Shown here one piece after another: positions 12,886 to 15,175 of a DNA stretch of 15,175 bases. A model generated the notes under the pieces. The model was not told the origin of the DNA. It did no database searches and worked only from the letters and a program-made list of their open reading frames with translations. A program made the translations under genes and the position numbers. Source of the stretch: an uncultured Pedobacter sp. (GTDB taxonomy: Bacteria; Bacteroidota; Bacteroidia; Sphingobacteriales; Sphingobacteriaceae). Every line of letters begins with the position of its first letter. Positions within the stretch are counted from its first letter, which is position 1. The DNA is taken from contig NZ_CAMLHF010000136.1 in assembly GCF_946479715.1 (NCBI RefSeq), positions 1 to 15,175 on the forward strand, in the 5' to 3' direction.

Positions 12886-15175
12886 TTATTTATTAAGCTC
12901 ATTCAAGAACTGTTCCAAAGCGTAATCGTCGGGTATTAAAACTTCTCTTGCCTTACTTCCTTCAAATGGGCCAACCACTCCCGCAGCCTCCAGTTGATCT
13001 ATAATACGACCTGCTCTATTATAACCAAGTTTTAATTTTCTTTGTATTAAAGATGTAGAACCTTGCTGATGCATAACGATTAATCTGGCCGCGTCTTCGA
13101 ACATGGCATCCCTGTCGTTCGGATCAAAATCAAGCTTAGCTGATTCTGCTGCCTCGTCAATATATTCTGGCAACTGATAAGCTTCCGGATAACCGCGCTG
13201 AACGCCAATAAATTCAGAGATCCTATCAACTTCCGGTGTATCAACAAATGCGCACTGCAGCCTGATCAGGTCATTACCTGTAGATAATAGCATATCTCCC
13301 CTACCAATTAGCTGATCTGCACCACCGCTATCTAAAATAGTTCTGGAATCTATTTTAGACAATACCCTGAATGCCAAACGTGCCGGGAAGTTGGCCTTAA
13401 TAGTACCCGTAATAATATTTACTGAAGGACGCTGGGTTGCAAGCACAAGGTGAATACCAACCGCACGAGCAAGTTGTGCCAACCGGGCAATAGGTGTTTC
13501 TACTTCTTTACCGGCAGTCATCATCAAATCTGCAAACTCATCCACTATCAGCACTATATATGGCAAAAATCTATGCGAGTTATTCGGATTTAATTTCCTT
13601 TTAATGAATTTCTCATTGTATTCCTTCAAATTCCTAACCTGCGCATCTTTTAACAGATCATAACGCTGATCCATTTCAATACAAAGAGAATTTAAGGTAT
13701 TAATTACCTTTTTGGTATCTGTAATAATGGCATCAGCCTCACCTGGTAGCTTTGCCAAAAAGTGACGCTCTATTTTATTAAATAAGGTTAACTCAACCTT
13801 TTTAGGATCAACCAATACAAACTTAAGTTGCGAAGGATGTTTTTTATAAAGTAACGATACCAAAATGGAGTTAATACCTACCGACTTACCCTGCCCGGTG
13901 GCCCCGGCTACAAGCAAGTGGGGCATTTTGGAAAGGTCAGCGATATAAACCTCATTAGAGATGGTTTTACCAAGTGCAATAGGTAAATCCATTGTAGTTT
14001 GCTGAAACTTCTCTGTAGCAAGAATACTTCTCATCGAAACCATTTCCGGGTGCATATTAGGCACCTCAATTCCAATAGTACCTTTACCAGGCATTGGTGC
14101 AATAATACGTATTCCTAAAGCCGCCAAACTTAAGGCAATATCATCCTCAAGATTTTTGATCTTCGAAATACGGACACCGGGTGCCGGGATAATTTCATAA
14201 AGCGTAACCGTTGGTCCAATTGTAGCCTTAATCTTATCAATTTCTATGTTATAATGATTTAAGGTTTCAACAATCTTATTCTTATTGGCTTCCAACTCAT
14301 CTGCATTAACAGATATTTTATTAGAACCATAGTTTTCCAATAAGTCCAGATGAGGATATTTATAACTGGCCAGATCCAATGTAGGATCATAATTGCCAAA
14401 TTGCTCAACAAGCTCTTCCGATTTCTTATCTTCTTCAGTTTTTTCAATAGTTAATTCCGGCTCAGCCTTAGGAACTTCCAGAATCGGAGATTTAGGTCGC
14501 TCATCAACTGAAGGCGAAAGCACAATTGGCGGATGCATAACATTTACCGCCTGAGTAAATACTGGTGGTTTTTCCTCCTCAACTTCCCTTTCTTCAAATC
14601 TCGATGGAGTAACTACAATGTTCTGCTCTTTTTTGCGCTGATTACCTAGTTTATCATTAAGTGTAAATTCAACCGGCTCAGAGGGCATTTCGTTTTCGAG
14701 CTCAATATTATCAGGCGTTTCAGGAACAATTCCGCCACCCTGTTTACGCAGAGGTAGTTTAAAATCTATGTTATAGGCAATTATTAAAATCGTTAACCCT
14801 AAAAAGGCAATTAATACTCCTACTCCTGCAGTCCCAATCTGGGCAGTCAGTAATTTATTAGTCCAATAGCCAAACTCACCTTCTAAAAAATGAGGGGCAT
14901 TAGAAAAGAAAGCGTGACAAAACCCGAAGGTTAAAGAAATAAACAACAAAAAGAAAAGACTATAACCCAATGTTTTTTCAAGGGCGAATATTTTCACTTT
15001 AAACAGCAATCTGTATCCAATAACAAAGAATACAAATACAAAAAGAAAAGAGGCCACACCAAACCATTCGTAAATAAATTGATGGGATAACAATGCACCT
15101 ATCTTGCCAAGCCAGTTCTGCACTACCGGAGGAATATTTACCTGTTGCAGTTCCTCGTAAGTTTTAAACAAATTA
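12886..15175 (-). CDS. ftsK: DNA translocase FtsK/SpoIIIE family (5' end outside window)
   Basis: The open frame runs to the window edge without a start codon. The codon at 15171 is TTG in the middle of a domain, so the N-terminus is missing. Three membrane segments are visible (around FGVASFLFVFVFFVIGYRLL, YSLFFLLFISLTFGFCHAFF, GVGVLIAFLGLTILIIA), then an acidic Pro/Glu-rich linker. The motor has its Walker A in GATGQGKSVG, Walker B in IVLIVDEFADLM, and the conserved LARAVGIHLVLATQRPSVNI and FPARLAFRVLSKIDSRTILD. The C-terminal winged-helix gamma domain (STSLIQRKLKLGYNRAGRII) normally reads KOPS sites and activates XerCD. It moves chromosomal DNA at the septum during division. Confidence 0.95.
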   Translation of the reverse strand, partial: NLFKTYEELQQVNIPPVVQNWLGKIGALLSHQFIYEWFGVASFLFVFVFFVIGYRLLFKVKIFALEKTLGYSLFFLLFISLTFGFCHAFFSNAPHFLEGEFGYWTNKLLTAQIGTAGVGVLIAFLGLTILIIAYNIDFKLPLRKQGGGIVPETPDNIELENEMPSEPVEFTLNDKLGNQRKKEQNIVVTPSRFEEREVEEEKPPVFTQAVNVMHPPIVLSPSVDERPKSPILEVPKAEPELTIEKTEEDKKSEELVEQFGNYDPTLDLASYKYPHLDLLENYGSNKISVNADELEANKNKIVETLNHYNIEIDKIKATIGPTVTLYEIIPAPGVRISKIKNLEDDIALSLAALGIRIIAPMPGKGTIGIEVPNMHPEMVSMRSILATEKFQQTTMDLPIALGKTISNEVYIADLSKMPHLLVAGATGQGKSVGINSILVSLLYKKHPSQLKFVLVDPKKVELTLFNKIERHFLAKLPGEADAIITDTKKVINTLNSLCIEMDQRYDLLKDAQVRNLKEYNEKFIKRKLNPNNSHRFLPYIVLIVDEFADLMMTAGKEVETPIARLAQLARAVGIHLVLATQRPSVNIITGTIKANFPARLAFRVLSKIDSRTILDSGGADQLIGRGDMLLSTGNDLIRLQCAFVDTPEVDRISEFIGVQRGYPEAYQLPEYIDEAAESAKLDFDPNDRDAMFEDAARLIVMHQQGSTSLIQRKLKLGYNRAGRIIDQLEAAGVVGPFEGSKAREVLIPDDYALEQFLNELNK

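Noticed and set aside
15169..15171. Start of ftsK at 15171
   Set aside because: The codon is TTG, the frame stays open to the window edge, and FtsK proteins have more N-terminal membrane sequence; the gene is cut by the window.
1..15175. CRISPR array, insertion sequence or prophage
   Set aside because: I see no regularly spaced repeats, transposase motifs, terminal inverted repeats or phage genes.

Overview
The window looks like a chromosomal segment of a Bacteroidota bacterium, most likely of the Sphingobacteriaceae/Chitinophagaceae type. Evidence for this is the AT-rich DNA, weak Shine-Dalgarno sites, -7 boxes close to TAnnTTTG, a FISUMP-domain lipoprotein, a TPR-containing NarX-type histidine kinase, and an FtsK - LolA - PhnP-like gene order. 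Genus cannot be fixed from the sequence alone.

Left edge (1-1237): the tail of a DUF3738/TIGR03435-like protein is followed by a small gene that resembles colicin-D-type immunity proteins and overlaps it by 8 nt. About 580 nt without an intact gene follows. Its first part still reads as two open but startless protein-like fragments, so it looks like decayed DNA.

Centre (1165-10920): this is the most interesting part. A TPR sensor kinase and a NarL/LuxR-family response regulator lie on the plus strand. Pointing away from them on the minus strand are five genes for exported proteins: a PKD/Fn3/FISUMP lipoprotein, a PsbP-like/lipocalin-like protein, a TPR/coiled-coil protein, a 422-aa protein of unknown family and a small Lys/Ala-rich repeat protein. 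Four copies of an 18-bp palindrome, ATCAT-N8-ATGAT with an A/T-tract core, occur only in the promoter regions here. In the three target promoters the palindrome ends exactly 22 nt before a TAnnTTTA box. In the kinase promoter a copy with one changed base lies 22 nt before TTTATTTG. The simplest reading is a self-contained, autoregulated two-component system that activates its own set of envelope or secreted proteins. I know of no description of it.

The 3' ends of two of the target genes (1238 and 1810) continue as protein-like sequence in another frame, which suggests frameshifts or assembly indels. The kinase-regulator operon ends in a strong terminator that overlaps the regulator stop codon. 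A possible small non-ATG ORF follows.

Right side (11260-15175, minus strand): an ftsK (5' end outside the window) - lolA - phnP-like series, then tRNA-Leu(GAG) 20 nt after the phosphodiesterase gene, then one intrinsic terminator. This is housekeeping content: chromosome translocation and division, lipoprotein transport to the outer membrane, and a metallo-hydrolase.
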